Translations under genes and position numbers: made by a program
NCBI GenBank assembly: GCA_026713385.1
Contig: JAPOOP010000666.1
Coordinates: forward strand, 1-53,502
Source: Candidatus Poribacteria bacterium
GTDB lineage: Bacteria > Poribacteria > WGA-4E > WGA-3G
Direction: 5' to 3'
DNA: 53,502 bases
Notes under the pieces: generated by a model
What the model saw: the letters and a program-made list of their open reading frames with translations, nothing else
Told to the model about the DNA's origin: nothing
Database searches by the model: none
In this document: positions 15,298 through 25,028 of the stretch, piece by piece
How the letters are laid out: the number at the start of each line of letters is the position of its first letter
Numbering within the stretch: the stretch's first letter is position 1

Positions 15298-16647
15298 CTA
15301 TTCCGCGATGCAGTAGAGATACTGACCGCCGCGGAGGTATAACTCCGAGCCCACCACTGCGGGTGATGCGTTAAAACTATCGTCCAACGTATTTTCCGCT
15401 ATGATTGTAAACTCAGGACCGTGTTGGACAACGTTCACTGTCCCGTTCCGTCCTGTGATATAGACGCGATCTGCTGCCCCAACAATAGAGGCATAGACCC
15501 CCGAAACGCCTTGTAGCCGTTTCGGACCGTAATGCGCCTCACCAGTTTTAACATTGAAAGCAGTGAGGATACCGTCATTGCTTTTCAAGAAATAGAGTAT
15601 ATCCCCATAGAGGAGTGGCGACGGAACATAAGGGGTATCCCGACCGTGTTCCCACACAATTGCCCCTGAACTGCTAATATCACCCATTGCTTTTGCAAGA
15701 TGGACTGCCTTCAAGTCACTGCCTCGGAAACCACTCATCAGATAAACGAACCCGTCAGCCGCGACAGGTGAAGGAATACTATTCGCAGTCAACCCATCGC
15801 CTTCCCACAAAAGTTCACCGGTTTCCAAATCGTAGCTACGGACACGATTTGTACCTGCGGTAACCACTTGAGATTTCCCATCCTGTTCAACGACAATCGG
15901 TGAAAACCAAGTTGTTCTTTCATTGCGGTCGGTCTTCCATAACACATCCCCTGTCCGCTTGTCGAGCGCGGTAATAAAGGAATCACCCTCGTGGTCCTGA
16001 ACAATAACGAGTGTGTTACCGTGAAGGACAGGTGAACTCCCTTCTCCGAAGGTATTGCGTTTATACATCGTGCCGACATCTTTTTCCCATTTCACATTGC
16101 CCATCATATCCACACAGTAAAGCCCGCGCGAACCGAAATAAGCATAGATGAACTCACCATCAGTAACCGGAGAGTTTGAGGCAAAAGTGGCATCTTGATG
16201 CGTGCCTTCATGGGGATTTAACTCTCGCAGCGTTTTTTGCCAGAGAATACTCCCATCATTTCGATTGATGGCGATAAGATTAAACTTGTAAGCGTTTTCA
16301 ATTGCCCCTCGTTCACGCCTTTGGTTAAAGAAACCGCTGAACGGATTGTCATCCCCTGATTCTTCGGCTTCTGCTTTCGACGCTTCCCCCTTAATTGCGG
16401 TTTGGATGAAGATTTTGTCTTCCCAAACAATTGGCGCGGCATGTCCTATGCCGGGGATAGCGACTTTCCAACGGATGTTTTCAGCTTCACTCCATGTCGT
16501 GGGCGGATTCGCATCGGCTGCGACACCTGTTGCATGAGGTCCGCGCCAGTGATGCCAGTTTTTCTCAAAACCAATAGGCTGTGATGCAATCGCCGCAATC
16601 ATTGCGAAAGCAAAGATACACAGGGTTAAAATTACGATTCTCTTCAT
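15298..16647 (-). CDS. Secreted PQQ-type beta-propeller protein
   Basis: 449 residues from ATG 16647. The N-terminus MKRIVILTLCIFAFAMIAAIAS is a cleavable signal peptide, followed by WHHWRGPHATGVA, the usual start of the PQQ-binding-like propeller family. Repeats of the type NRNDGSILWQKTL, DKRTGDVLWKTD, DLETGELLWEGD and NVKTGEAHYGP form a 7- or 8-bladed propeller. No alcohol-dehydrogenase metal site is seen, so it may bind a ligand or act as a scaffold. Exported to periplasm or surface. Confidence 0.88.
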   Translation of the reverse strand: MKRIVILTLCIFAFAMIAAIASQPIGFEKNWHHWRGPHATGVAADANPPTTWSEAENIRWKVAIPGIGHAAPIVWEDKIFIQTAIKGEASKAEAEESGDDNPFSGFFNQRRERGAIENAYKFNLIAINRNDGSILWQKTLRELNPHEGTHQDATFASNSPVTDGEFIYAYFGSRGLYCVDMMGNVKWEKDVGTMYKRNTFGEGSSPVLHGNTLVIVQDHEGDSFITALDKRTGDVLWKTDRNERTTWFSPIVVEQDGKSQVVTAGTNRVRSYDLETGELLWEGDGLTANSIPSPVAADGFVYLMSGFRGSDLKAVHLAKAMGDISSSGAIVWEHGRDTPYVPSPLLYGDILYFLKSNDGILTAFNVKTGEAHYGPKRLQGVSGVYASIVGAADRVYITGRNGTVNVVQHGPEFTIIAENTLDDSFNASPAVVGSELYLRGGQYLYCIAE

Positions 16648-16673
16648 TTTTAATTCCTTTCTTTTTTAGGAGC

Positions 16674-16694
16674 GGTGCGGTTAGAAACCGCACC
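16674..16694. repeat. Short inverted repeat
   Basis: GGTGCGGTT (16674-16682) and AACCGCACC (16686-16694) form a perfect 9-base-pair hairpin with a 3-base loop between the protease and the propeller gene. It has no T-run, so it is more likely a repeat than a simple terminator. Confidence 0.55.
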
Positions 16695-16726
16695 TACCGA
16701 ACAAAGTCATACGTGTCTAAATAGGT

Positions 16727-19720
16727 TTAGGCTACAATATCCTCAATGACAAGAGGCTGTGTCAATTCACGATTCGCGGCTTCCAGTTTTTCACGACTTG
16801 AAACGACACAGACCGCGGCTTTATCTCGATTTTCCTCCAAGAGTTGGAGAAGTGCCCGTTTTACCTCAGCCGGGGTGGCACGTCGGAGTTGTGTGTAGCG
16901 ATCTTCTCGCATTTCACGTGTCTGCCCTGTGAGGTATTGACTCAGAGCATCACTCGCAGCCTGACTCGGACGGATCGGTTTCTCAGCACTTTTCGCGGTC
17001 GCGATTATTGCTCGATCAATATCTGTTTGCGTCCATTCCACCTGTTTAACGTAGTCGGCTGCCTGTTCAAAGACATTAAGCGTTCGAGCGACGTGCGGAT
17101 CGCGATATGAGGCTTGAAACAATTGCGCATCAAACGGACTATAGTTGAAATATGCCCCGTAAGCGTTGCCTTTAAAGCGGATCTCGTTCATGATGTAATC
17201 CAATCGCAAAATATGTGCCCCGATACTGAGCAACGTTGAGTCGGGGTGCGAGTAGTGCGGTGCCGGCATCACGTGCGCGCAGTACGCGATCTGAATAGGA
17301 CCGGCTAATCCTTCTCTCGGCGGTGTCTCAAACGGTTGAAATGGGATTGATTCTGAAGGAATCGGTTCATCTCGCATCGTGCTGAGCCATTCGCCGAGTC
17401 TGGTGCGCGTCTGCTCAAACGCGGTGTCGGAACCAGTGAAACTCGCTGTCACCCGTTCACGGGTCAGTAAGAAATCACGAATCCCTTCTATATGACATAT
17501 CAGATCGGCGTTAAGTTCGTCAAAACTGCTGAGTAACGTTTCGCTGTTGTGGAGCTGCGGAAGTCCGAAAACAATCTCCGAGAGGTGCGCTTCCGATGAT
17601 AGACCCCGCGAAGCGTGATGAATCGCGGTATTCAATCCGTCCTGAATCATTTCCGTACGGTTTTCGGCAACAGCCTGCACCAGGATGTCACGAAGACGTT
17701 CAGTGTCGCGCGGGTTTACATCAAAGATCAAATCATGGAGCACGCCAAGCGCGGCGTCCATTTTGCTATCAAGTGCTTTGAGGTGAAATCGCATGCTTAG
17801 CAGGGAACGACTTGCATCCAGCGCGTGTGTACTGAACCCCGGTGAACATCCAATTCCGCCGGTGACTGCCGATGTCCGATGCGCTATCTCTGCGTAGTCC
17901 ATATCGGCGGCACCGAGTTTGCTAATCGCGTCGGTATATCTCGGTAGGTAGCTCCAAAGATGCTCCGGCAACCCGTGTAAATCGAAGTTTAGGACGAGGT
18001 AGTTGACACCATTGGCAAAAACATCATTGCGGAGAAGGGAGCGTCCACCAACGTTCTCGACTGCTGTCGGGATATGTCTCGGTTTTTCAGGGAGATCGCT
18101 GATCTGAAGTTGCGGTAGTTTCGCCAATGCTTCGGGTGAATTGGGTTGTGCGTTGAGGCGTTCCAACTCAGCGGCATCCGCGGCGATATGTATCGCCTGC
18201 TCATCAGTGAGTTGTGCCCGTATCTCCTTCATCCGTTCAGTGAGGTCAGCATCGGTTTTCGCCTGCATGTCTCTATCTGGAGATAGCACGCTTGTCAAAC
18301 GATGTGGATTTTCAATAAGCCGTTCACGGATGAGTTCATTGAAAATCGCTGGATTTTCCTGCCATTGCTGACGGACATCCGCGAGCGTTTTCCCCATATT
18401 TAGGAAGGTGTTTGAATCCTTCTCATATATCCAACCCTCAATGACACGTTGGAGCATACGGAGCGGGAACATTGACGCGACCTCTTGGTAGTGATAGGTT
18501 GCTTGCTGGAATGCCGCTTCCACCTTCTCACTATCAATCTCTGAATCCGCAACTTGTGTGAGGGTGTCGGTGACGAGTTGGGTAAACGCTTCGGCGCGAT
18601 CCGTTTCACTCCCTTTGAGTAAAAGGTAAAAAGTGGCGGCTGCCCCAATAGACCCGGCACCAGAATAGACGAGATCCGCACCGAGTTTAGACTCGATAAT
18701 CGCTTTTCGGAGCGGTGCGGCTTCATTGCCGAGTAGAATGAGACTTAAAATACGTCCCAAAACAACCTCTTCTGGATCGGTCGCATCGCCGATAAACCAA
18801 CTCAGCATCAGGTACGTCTTCTCTGTGAGCGGTTCATCTGCACCGACGGGATAGGTATCTGTCACGACTTGTGGTGATTTCCATTTCGACTGGTGGGTGA
18901 CTTCTGGACTCAAGGGGCGTAAGGCATCACTTGCCTCGTTTCTCGGAATCTTATCCAGCTTATCGGCAAGAAAGGAAAGATAATCGCTTGTCGGAATATC
19001 ACCGTAGAGAAAAAAGTAACTATTACTCGGATGATAATAGGTTTCGTGGAATTTTTTGAGTTGCTCATACGTCAATTCTGGAATCGCATCAGGATCTCCA
19101 CCAGACTCGCATGCATAAAGCGTATCTGGCAGAAGACGGCTTGTCATTGAGCGATACAACAGCGATTCTGGATCCGAGAAGACCCCTTTCATCTCATTAT
19201 AGACGATACCGGTTACCTTCAAATCGCCAGTCGGATCTTCGGGATTAACAGGTGCGAGATGGTGCCCTTCGCGTTTGAAGGTTTCCTCCGTGAGGAGTGG
19301 ATGGAATACCGCATCAAAATAGACTTCTGCTAAGTTGAAGAGATCCTTCTTTACATTGCTCGCTACAGGGTAGTAGGTATGATCTGAACTCGTCATGGCG
19401 TTGATAAAGGTTGCCATGCTCATCTTGATCATTTCAAAAAACGGTTCTTTGACCGGATATTTCTGTGAACCAGCTAAGACGGCGTGCTCAAGTATATGCG
19501 GGACACCTGTATCGTCTGAGGGTGGGGTCGGAAAATTAATGGAGAAGAGATTTTCCGTGTCGTTCGTGTAGAGATGTAGCAAGCGTGCGCCGCTATGTTG
19601 ATGTGCTAATTCAATCGTCACTGCTCGCAATTCGTTGATCGGTGTGACGGCTTTTACTTCAAAACCGTGCAGTTGTTCGCCGGGATGTAAGTCTATATCC
19701 GGCATTCGGGTCGTTTCCAT
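16727..19720 (-). CDS. M16C metalloprotease, presequence-protease (PreP) type
   Basis: 997 residues from ATG 19720. The inverted zinc motif HILEH is at residues 75-79, with the third ligand in the downstream helix (about NLAEVYFDAVF). Length and the full four-domain build fit the PreP/falcilysin (M16C) class, which degrades peptides in a closed chamber; the final Arg/Tyr pair typical of the C-terminal half is not obvious. No signal peptide is seen, so it is probably cytosolic. Its Shine-Dalgarno (CCGCAAGGAAC) is the end of a dispersed repeat. Confidence 0.9.
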   Translation of the reverse strand: METTRMPDIDLHPGEQLHGFEVKAVTPINELRAVTIELAHQHSGARLLHLYTNDTENLFSINFPTPPSDDTGVPHILEHAVLAGSQKYPVKEPFFEMIKMSMATFINAMTSSDHTYYPVASNVKKDLFNLAEVYFDAVFHPLLTEETFKREGHHLAPVNPEDPTGDLKVTGIVYNEMKGVFSDPESLLYRSMTSRLLPDTLYACESGGDPDAIPELTYEQLKKFHETYYHPSNSYFFLYGDIPTSDYLSFLADKLDKIPRNEASDALRPLSPEVTHQSKWKSPQVVTDTYPVGADEPLTEKTYLMLSWFIGDATDPEEVVLGRILSLILLGNEAAPLRKAIIESKLGADLVYSGAGSIGAAATFYLLLKGSETDRAEAFTQLVTDTLTQVADSEIDSEKVEAAFQQATYHYQEVASMFPLRMLQRVIEGWIYEKDSNTFLNMGKTLADVRQQWQENPAIFNELIRERLIENPHRLTSVLSPDRDMQAKTDADLTERMKEIRAQLTDEQAIHIAADAAELERLNAQPNSPEALAKLPQLQISDLPEKPRHIPTAVENVGGRSLLRNDVFANGVNYLVLNFDLHGLPEHLWSYLPRYTDAISKLGAADMDYAEIAHRTSAVTGGIGCSPGFSTHALDASRSLLSMRFHLKALDSKMDAALGVLHDLIFDVNPRDTERLRDILVQAVAENRTEMIQDGLNTAIHHASRGLSSEAHLSEIVFGLPQLHNSETLLSSFDELNADLICHIEGIRDFLLTRERVTASFTGSDTAFEQTRTRLGEWLSTMRDEPIPSESIPFQPFETPPREGLAGPIQIAYCAHVMPAPHYSHPDSTLLSIGAHILRLDYIMNEIRFKGNAYGAYFNYSPFDAQLFQASYRDPHVARTLNVFEQAADYVKQVEWTQTDIDRAIIATAKSAEKPIRPSQAASDALSQYLTGQTREMREDRYTQLRRATPAEVKRALLQLLEENRDKAAVCVVSSREKLEAANRELTQPLVIEDIVA

Positions 19721-19745
19721 TATTTAATTGTTCCTTGCGGTTCGG
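19721..19745 (-). repeat. CCGCAAGGAAT-type repeat end, supplies a ribosome-binding site
   Basis: On the minus strand GAACCGCAAGGAACAATTAAATA runs up to the ATG at 19720. This is the same end seen at 19841-19881, 21786-21805 and 45804-45826. Confidence 0.65.
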
Positions 19746-19753
19746 TTAGCGTG

Positions 19754-19990
19754 CTATGGGAGTTGACGTTTTCTTCCGTAGAGCCGCCTTCCACTACGTT
19801 TCAGGTTCATGATCTTTGACTCAAAAGAAAAAACGTTCCTAATTATTCCTTGCGGTTTTTTAATTATTCCTTGCGGATAAGTAACGTTGGCTGGGACTTT
19901 CACGTGCCTTTCAATATATCCGTCCTCCTTGCGCAAGCCTATAGAGGCTTGCGGGACAATGTTACGGACTACGTGTTTCGGCAAAAAAGA
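19754..19990 (-). repeat. Intergenic cluster of CCGCAAGGAAT-type repeats
   Basis: Contains two tandem ends, 19841-19860 and 19861-19881 (TAATTATTCCTTGCGG), and a palindrome GCAAGCCT-ATAG-AGGCTTGC at 19933-19952. An open frame here reads VTYPQGIIKKPQGIIRN on the minus strand but it is repeat-derived and has no start signal, so I do not call it a gene. Confidence 0.65.
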
Positions 19991-19999
19991 AGAAAGTTA

Positions 20000-21310
20000 C
20001 TATCTTTCCAAATTAGCACAAACGAGTTCTTCATCGTTCCGAATGAACACGTGCTTATAGGCAAACGCGGGATGTGCCCATGTAACACCGCCTCTTCGGT
20101 TCAACTGATCGCGCGTCGGTTCGATTAATTGCGCACGGCTGATAATATTCAATCCTTCAGGGGAGAGTTCTGTGATGAGGAGTTCACCGTGTTCATTGAA
20201 CATCCAGACCTTGTTATCCGATGATGCGGGATGTTTGACGAGATGGATATTGCTCCAGCGCGCTTTCCGGACGGCAGAGAGGTCTTCCCAAATCCGATCC
20301 CCGTTCCGTGCATCCAGACAGCGGAGTTCACCGTAACTATCCACGCCGTAGATGTAATCCCCAAAACGCACAGGGGTTGCCATTGTCGTCTGAAGTGCGT
20401 CAGTGTGCTGCTCGTTTTTACCCTTACGATGCCAGCCGAGTTCTACCGCCAATTTATCTTGTGGCAATTTCAGAAGCAGGGAACCTTGACGGAACTCAGT
20501 GACGAACAATTCATTCTGGTCGAAAATAGGCGTAGCGATAGCTATCTCGAAACTTTCCGGTGGAAAGGGATAGAGCCAGTGCACTGCACCTGTTTGCGGA
20601 TCAAGTGCGGCGATATTGGCACCCGTCCAGCAGATTAAAACCCGTTTACCCGCCTGTGTAATCAGGATTGGTGCCGAATAAGAGGCGTTATCGTCCAATG
20701 CCTTCCATTTTTCTTCACCCGTTTTCCGATCAAATGCGACTATACAGGCGTTCGGTTTACCGCCGATTTGAACGATTAGGTTTTCTCCCTCAACAATTGG
20801 AGCACTCGCGATGCCCCAGATAGGCATTTCAATATTATACTCAGCATTGAGATCCCTTTTCCATACGATCTCACCCGTGACAGCATCAAAACAGTGTAAA
20901 TGTCCCATCGCGCCTAAAGCATAAGCGAGTCCGTCATGAACAGTCACAGTCGCACGGGGTCCCGCTGTATAATCAATCTTGTATACACAATCGTAGGCGT
21001 AGGACCAGATGTTTTCACCTGTCTCCGAATCAAAACAGTGAACACGCTCGATCTGTTTCGGCTTTGTAACCCGATCGGTAACATAGACACGCCCATCAGC
21101 GACACTCGGTCCGCTATACCCACTTCCGATGGGAACCCGCCAACGAAGCGGAATCTGCTCTCCTTCAAATTCTTCCAGAATACCCGTTTCATTCCAAACA
21201 CCCTTGCGGTCTTTACCACGCCACTGGTGCCATTCATCGGCATTTGAGAGTTGCATCTGTATCGCGACGAGCGCAAATAGAGCAATGAGTAGGTATGTAA
21301 ACTGTTTCAT
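20000..21310 (-). CDS. Secreted PQQ-type beta-propeller protein
   Basis: 436 residues from ATG 21310. Signal peptide MKQFTYLLIALFALVAIQMQL, then WHQWRGKDRKGVWNETG as in the first propeller protein. Blade motifs include CFDSETGENIWSYAYD, CFDAVTGEIVWKRDL, AFDRKTGEEKWKALD and CLDARNGDRIWEDL. The start overlaps the stop of the upstream gene by ATGA, so the two are coupled. Exported. Ligand or enzyme activity cannot be told. Confidence 0.88.
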   Translation of the reverse strand: MKQFTYLLIALFALVAIQMQLSNADEWHQWRGKDRKGVWNETGILEEFEGEQIPLRWRVPIGSGYSGPSVADGRVYVTDRVTKPKQIERVHCFDSETGENIWSYAYDCVYKIDYTAGPRATVTVHDGLAYALGAMGHLHCFDAVTGEIVWKRDLNAEYNIEMPIWGIASAPIVEGENLIVQIGGKPNACIVAFDRKTGEEKWKALDDNASYSAPILITQAGKRVLICWTGANIAALDPQTGAVHWLYPFPPESFEIAIATPIFDQNELFVTEFRQGSLLLKLPQDKLAVELGWHRKGKNEQHTDALQTTMATPVRFGDYIYGVDSYGELRCLDARNGDRIWEDLSAVRKARWSNIHLVKHPASSDNKVWMFNEHGELLITELSPEGLNIISRAQLIEPTRDQLNRRGGVTWAHPAFAYKHVFIRNDEELVCANLER

Positions 21311-21780
21311 AGGTTTTTTGTATAACTCCTTAGCCAGAGAACCATCTGCCGATAGACCTCTGTTACCTCTTTATTTTCTAATTTTAGTTTGGCTAATTTC
21401 GCATGCGGTCCATCGATTCGGCTCCGCTTGAGTGCGTCTGAATTCCGATGTGTATCGCCTTGATATGTTATCTGGACCAAAGGTTCAAGATGTACGACAT
21501 CAGCACCGGTGTCGCGTAGATATTCCCAAATGAGTCGGGTTGCACAGGTGCTGTTTCTGTTCTGAAATGCGGGAGGCTTGTGATCGAATCGATAGTTTTC
21601 AGGGACGTATGTGTTTCCAACATCCACCACGCAATCTGCATGTAACATGAGTTTCTCTGGTACTTTTCGACTTACAAACAGGACCTCTGACACGTGTCCT
21701 TTGAAGAGAAAATCTTGGGCGATCCACGCGCTGACGATGGCATCAAGGTCTGGGTTTGCGTGTGTGATAATCCGTTTCAA
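21307..21780 (-). CDS. DHH-superfamily-like phosphohydrolase
   Basis: 157 residues from TTG 21780 with CCGCAAGGAATAG as Shine-Dalgarno, from a repeat end. ITHANPDLDAIVSAWI at the start has the D-x-D metal pattern of DHH/MYG1-type phosphoesterases, and YRFDHKPP later gives a second metal-type Asp-His. Shorter than the classical RecJ/NrnA proteins and lacking the DHHA1 domain. Substrate unknown. The stop overlaps the start of the propeller gene, ATGA. Confidence 0.65.
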   Translation of the reverse strand: MKRIITHANPDLDAIVSAWIAQDFLFKGHVSEVLFVSRKVPEKLMLHADCVVDVGNTYVPENYRFDHKPPAFQNRNSTCATRLIWEYLRDTGADVVHLEPLVQITYQGDTHRNSDALKRSRIDGPHAKLAKLKLENKEVTEVYRQMVLWLRSYTKNL

Positions 21781-21785
21781 ATTTT

Positions 21786-21895
21786 TTACTATTCCTTGCG
21801 GTTAAACGACCAGAAATGAGACGTTGACGTTCCTTGCCCAAATCCGCTATTCTGGTGTAGGTCTCCTATAGAGGCTTGCAGGACAATATTCCAAG
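21786..21895 (-). repeat. CCGCAAGGAAT-type repeat upstream of the DHH-like gene
   Basis: The minus strand carries GTTTAACCGCAAGGAATAGT next to the start codon at 21780 and, farther out, GCAAGCCTCTATAGGAGACC, matching half of the palindrome at 19933-19952. The rest of 21896-22200 is AT-rich and shows nothing I can name. Confidence 0.6.
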
Positions 21896-22200
21896 CTGTA
21901 TTGTTTAGCTCACAAACAGAAAGCCACTTTACAGACCTCTCTTGTCTACCGCTTATAAAGTATAGCATATTACGAGAATAGATGTCAAATTCGTGAATGG
22001 TCAGAGGTGTGTAAATTAGAAAACGAAATCGCGCGAATTTCAGAGTATTCAGAGTAAAATCAAAAAAGTGATAGGTTTAGAAAAAGGGCGTGCCCCTATA
22101 TCATAACTGGATTTTGAGGGGTTTCGACTGAAGGTTCCTGGGAAGTTTACTCTGAAACTTGGTGAACGAAAAAGATAATAAGTCGGGATTCGGAGATCCC

Positions 22201-23073
22201 TCACTCTCCAGGTGGCGCGTCTATAACACATCGGAACCCGCGTAAGAGGGAGCCAGGCTCGCCCCCAAGACGATTGGCACATCGGGTGAAATCCAAATTC
22301 TCTGCCCAACCGCCGCCTTTTAGAACATGCCCATCGCCGGTCTCAGGTCCCTTCGGATTGATATTGGGCGGTGAGGTCCGATAATAGTCTGGATCGTACC
22401 AATCGGACACCCATTCCCAGAGGTTGCCCGCCATATCGTGTGCCCCGTAAGGACTCGCGCCTTGTGGAAACTGTCCAACAGGTGCGGTCTCTTTATATCC
22501 ATCCTTAAGTCCGGTGCCATCATTTCCGCTGAGTTTTGTTCCATCCCACTCATTTCCCCAGGGCCAGATACGTCCATCTGTTCCGCGAGCCGCCTTCTCC
22601 CACTCCGCCTCTGTTGGCAGTCTTTTACCTGCCCACACGGTATAGGCGACTGCATCCTCCCATTCCAAGACAACCGCAGGGAGGTTTGGGGCATTATAGG
22701 GCAGGCGGTCCAGATAGTGTTTGGGTTTATAACCGGTTTCAGTAAGAAATTGCTTGTATTGTTTGTTCGTTACTTCATACTTGTCAATGTAGAAGGCATC
22801 AACAAAGACAGTGCGTTGGGGACGTTCGTTGTCAAACCGGGCGATTCTACGGAGCGGAAAAATTTGTTTGTAGTATTCAATATCGGCATCGCTGGTTCCC
22901 ATCAAGAACTCACCAGCGGGGACATAAACCATTACGGCTTCATCTTTAGGCGTTGTGATGGTTTGAATGGGAAGAGTACCAACAAGGGGGGCACTTGCTC
23001 TCTCTCGGCAGGCAAACGTTAATAACATGAACATCAAGAGAACAAACGGTATTTTGACTTCTTTAAATTTCAT
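22201..23073 (-). CDS. FGE/SUMF1-domain lipoprotein
   Basis: 290 residues from ATG 23073. N-terminus MKFKEVKIPFVLLMFMLLTFACRE is a lipoprotein signal with lipobox LTFAC. The rest is the formylglycine-generating-enzyme fold: VYVPAGEFLMGT, EVTNKQYKQFL, RLPTEAEWEKAARG, YGAHDMAGNLWEWVSDWY and a C-terminal GGGWAENLDF..CANR. The redox Cys pair used by true FGEs is not conserved as a pair; only one Cys in the C-terminal segment fits. So it may be a binding or scaffold member of the family rather than a sulfatase activator. Exposed on the outer face of a membrane. Confidence 0.88.
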   Translation of the reverse strand: MKFKEVKIPFVLLMFMLLTFACRERASAPLVGTLPIQTITTPKDEAVMVYVPAGEFLMGTSDADIEYYKQIFPLRRIARFDNERPQRTVFVDAFYIDKYEVTNKQYKQFLTETGYKPKHYLDRLPYNAPNLPAVVLEWEDAVAYTVWAGKRLPTEAEWEKAARGTDGRIWPWGNEWDGTKLSGNDGTGLKDGYKETAPVGQFPQGASPYGAHDMAGNLWEWVSDWYDPDYYRTSPPNINPKGPETGDGHVLKGGGWAENLDFTRCANRLGGEPGSLLRGFRCVIDAPPGE

Positions 23074-23115
23074 TTCAATTTTACAGAGGGATATTTCTAT
23101 ATGGCTGGGGATCGA

Positions 23116-23150
23116 ATTGATAGGCGCGCATTTGAAACGCGCCTATCAAT
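23116..23150. repeat. Perfect 13-base inverted repeat
   Basis: ATTGATAGGCGCG (23116-23128) pairs with CGCGCCTATCAAT (23138-23150), 9-base loop. It lies between the FGE-like gene and the end of the 23177-23980 gene. It may act as a terminator or be a mobile palindrome. Confidence 0.6.
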
Positions 23151-23176
23151 AAAAATATCGAGATTGAAAATCTCGC

Positions 23177-23980
23177 CTACTGAACTGCTTTCAGATCAGC
23201 CCACGTTGTGGAGAGTTTACCAGCAGGTTCAACCGCTACTAAGCCCATCAGATAGGTGATAATTTCAGCGGCGACAGCACCTTTGGGTTCATCGCCACCA
23301 TTGGTCTGTATCACTGGAATTAGCCGTCCGAGGTTGCCATCGCGAACGATAATCGGATCCGCACGGGTGCCGTCATCGTTTTGTGCGAGTGAAACTTCGA
23401 CTTCCCAATTACCGCCGAGTTGATCAACGTGGAAGGGACGGTCAGAGGCAAAGTCGGTTAAACTTGGAGCAATGAAACTGGCTTCCCCTGTGACTGTCAT
23501 AGCAGTATCATCGTCCCACATCACGATGTCATCGATATCCATCATGTTCTTCAGACCACCCTCTTCATTTCTACCAGCCAAACCCCAGAACATGTAATCG
23601 GCGTGGTTAATGAAAGCGTCACCATCGGTGGTTTCGATGAAGGTCTCAGCGATAGAACCATCGGTCTGTGTATTGCCTTCCGGATAGATTTCAGGTGGAA
23701 AATCACCGTAGAGGACACAGATATCCAAGCCATCGTCGCCGGTGGCACTTTCCATCCAATCGGCTAAATCACCTACGTCGCCATCGCTATCATACCACGT
23801 GACAGCAATATCCGCCTCCTCGAGCATACCGACACAAATCTCTGCCTGTTCATCAGCCGCTGCCTTAGTAATCCATTGCGTGATGCCAGTGTAGATAACG
23901 ACTTCACGGGCAGCAAACACGTGTGTCAAAGGCAGTGCCATCAACGCAATAAGGGTGAGCGCAAGAAAAATATTTCGCAT
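23177..23980 (-). CDS. Secreted protein, paralogue family copy 1
   Basis: 267 residues from ATG 23980. Signal peptide MRNIFLALTLIALMALPLTHVFA. The mature part is acidic, with AGRNEEGGLKNMMDIDDIVMWDD and FASDRPFHVDQLGGNWEVEVS, shared with the 23987-24817 gene, and a C-terminal LSTTWADLK segment, shared with all three copies. No family recognised. Probably periplasmic or surface. The gene ends 6 bases after the preceding paralogue, so the two are one transcript. Confidence 0.8.
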   Translation of the reverse strand: MRNIFLALTLIALMALPLTHVFAAREVVIYTGITQWITKAAADEQAEICVGMLEEADIAVTWYDSDGDVGDLADWMESATGDDGLDICVLYGDFPPEIYPEGNTQTDGSIAETFIETTDGDAFINHADYMFWGLAGRNEEGGLKNMMDIDDIVMWDDDTAMTVTGEASFIAPSLTDFASDRPFHVDQLGGNWEVEVSLAQNDDGTRADPIIVRDGNLGRLIPVIQTNGGDEPKGAVAAEIITYLMGLVAVEPAGKLSTTWADLKAVQ

Positions 23981-23986
23981 TAAAAG

Positions 23987-24817
23987 TTATCTCCTTCTTT
24001 TTAAGTCTCCCCATAAAGCGGGAAGTTTATCTTGAGGGTCAACATCAAGTGCGCCAACTGCCTCAAGGTAGTAGTTGAGGATGATTTCGGCGATGACATC
24101 CCCCATGGGCTCGCCGCCGTTGTTCGTTTGGTAGACTTGTATAAGCCGTGCATCCGTTTTCGTATTCCGGACGATACAAGGATCGCAGCGATCGGCTTTT
24201 TGGGTTCCACTATCCGAAGCGAATGCGATTTCCAATTCCCAATCATTTTTAAGCTTATCAACGTGGAACGGGCGGTCTGTGGCATAATCGTCAAGCGTTG
24301 GGGTCAGTTCTTTTCCTTCCTTTGTGACCTCCATTGGCGTGTCATCATCCCATTGAACCATGTCTGGGATATCCATCATATTCTTGATCCCGCCTTCTTC
24401 ATTTCTGCCACCCTGTCCCCAGAAGAAATAATCGGCACTGTTCGAGAAACTGTTCCCCGCATCAAGGTATTCTTCAGCAACAGTTTCTTTCTTTGCATCT
24501 TTACCGGCATCGTAAATTTCAGGCGGTACATCACCAAACATAACGATGAGATGATGTCCCTTCTCCACGGTGTGTTTTTTCGTCCAGGCTTCGACATCTT
24601 TTGCTGGACCGTGGAGCAACAGTTCACCGATTCCGTCAGCACCATCCAAATGATCTGCCAGTATCTCGGCTTGTTCCTTTGCCTGTGCTTGACCAATCCA
24701 CTGCACTGTGTCCGTGTAGATAAATATATCTACTTTATTCGCGGCATCAGCTGTCGGTGCCAAGAGAGCAAGGGTTGCGGCACATAGCACGCCAGCAACA
24801 ATCATAAAAAATCTCAT
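23987..24817 (-). CDS. Secreted protein, paralogue family copy 2
   Basis: 276 residues from ATG 24817. Signal peptide MRFFMIVAGVLCAATLALLA. Shared blocks with copy 1 are GRNEEGGIKNMMDIPDMVQWDD, YATDRPFHVDKLKNDWELEIAF and PALWGDLK. Highly acidic. It is the first gene of a pair and has a good promoter and a 5' untranslated hairpin. Function unknown. Confidence 0.8.
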   Translation of the reverse strand: MRFFMIVAGVLCAATLALLAPTADAANKVDIFIYTDTVQWIGQAQAKEQAEILADHLDGADGIGELLLHGPAKDVEAWTKKHTVEKGHHLIVMFGDVPPEIYDAGKDAKKETVAEEYLDAGNSFSNSADYFFWGQGGRNEEGGIKNMMDIPDMVQWDDDTPMEVTKEGKELTPTLDDYATDRPFHVDKLKNDWELEIAFASDSGTQKADRCDPCIVRNTKTDARLIQVYQTNNGGEPMGDVIAEIILNYYLEAVGALDVDPQDKLPALWGDLKRRR

Positions 24818-24852
24818 TTAGAGATCCTCCTATAGTATAGTAGTGCAAAACA

Positions 24853-24874
24853 TAGACATTGTGAGCAATGTCTA
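24853..24874 (-). promoter_or_regulatory. Hairpin in the 5' untranslated region of the copy 2 gene
   Basis: TAGACATTG (24853-24861) and CAATGTCTA (24866-24874) form a perfect 9-base-pair stem with loop TGAG, between the promoter and the start codon. It could affect mRNA stability or bind a regulator. Confidence 0.4.
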
Positions 24875-24886
24875 CAATTTGCACGC

Positions 24887-24915
24887 ATTTTACATTTTTT
24901 TCAGAAATTTGTCAA
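24887..24915 (-). promoter_or_regulatory. Strong sigma-70-like promoter for the 23987-24817 gene
   Basis: On the minus strand, TTGACA (24915-24910), a 17-base spacer, then TAAAAT (24892-24887). -35 is perfect. Confidence 0.65.
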
Positions 24916-25028
24916 ACAAAAAATTGATTTTTCATAGAATGATACTTGAATATCCATCCCTCTAATTGAGTGTAGCCTCAACATAGGGGTTGAGGCTACG
25001 GGTTCACAAGAGTTCCAATGATGAAATG

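Noticed and set aside
19754-19984. 76-codon ORF between protease and propeller genes
   Set aside because: Its residues come from tandem dispersed repeats, and there is no ribosome-binding site.
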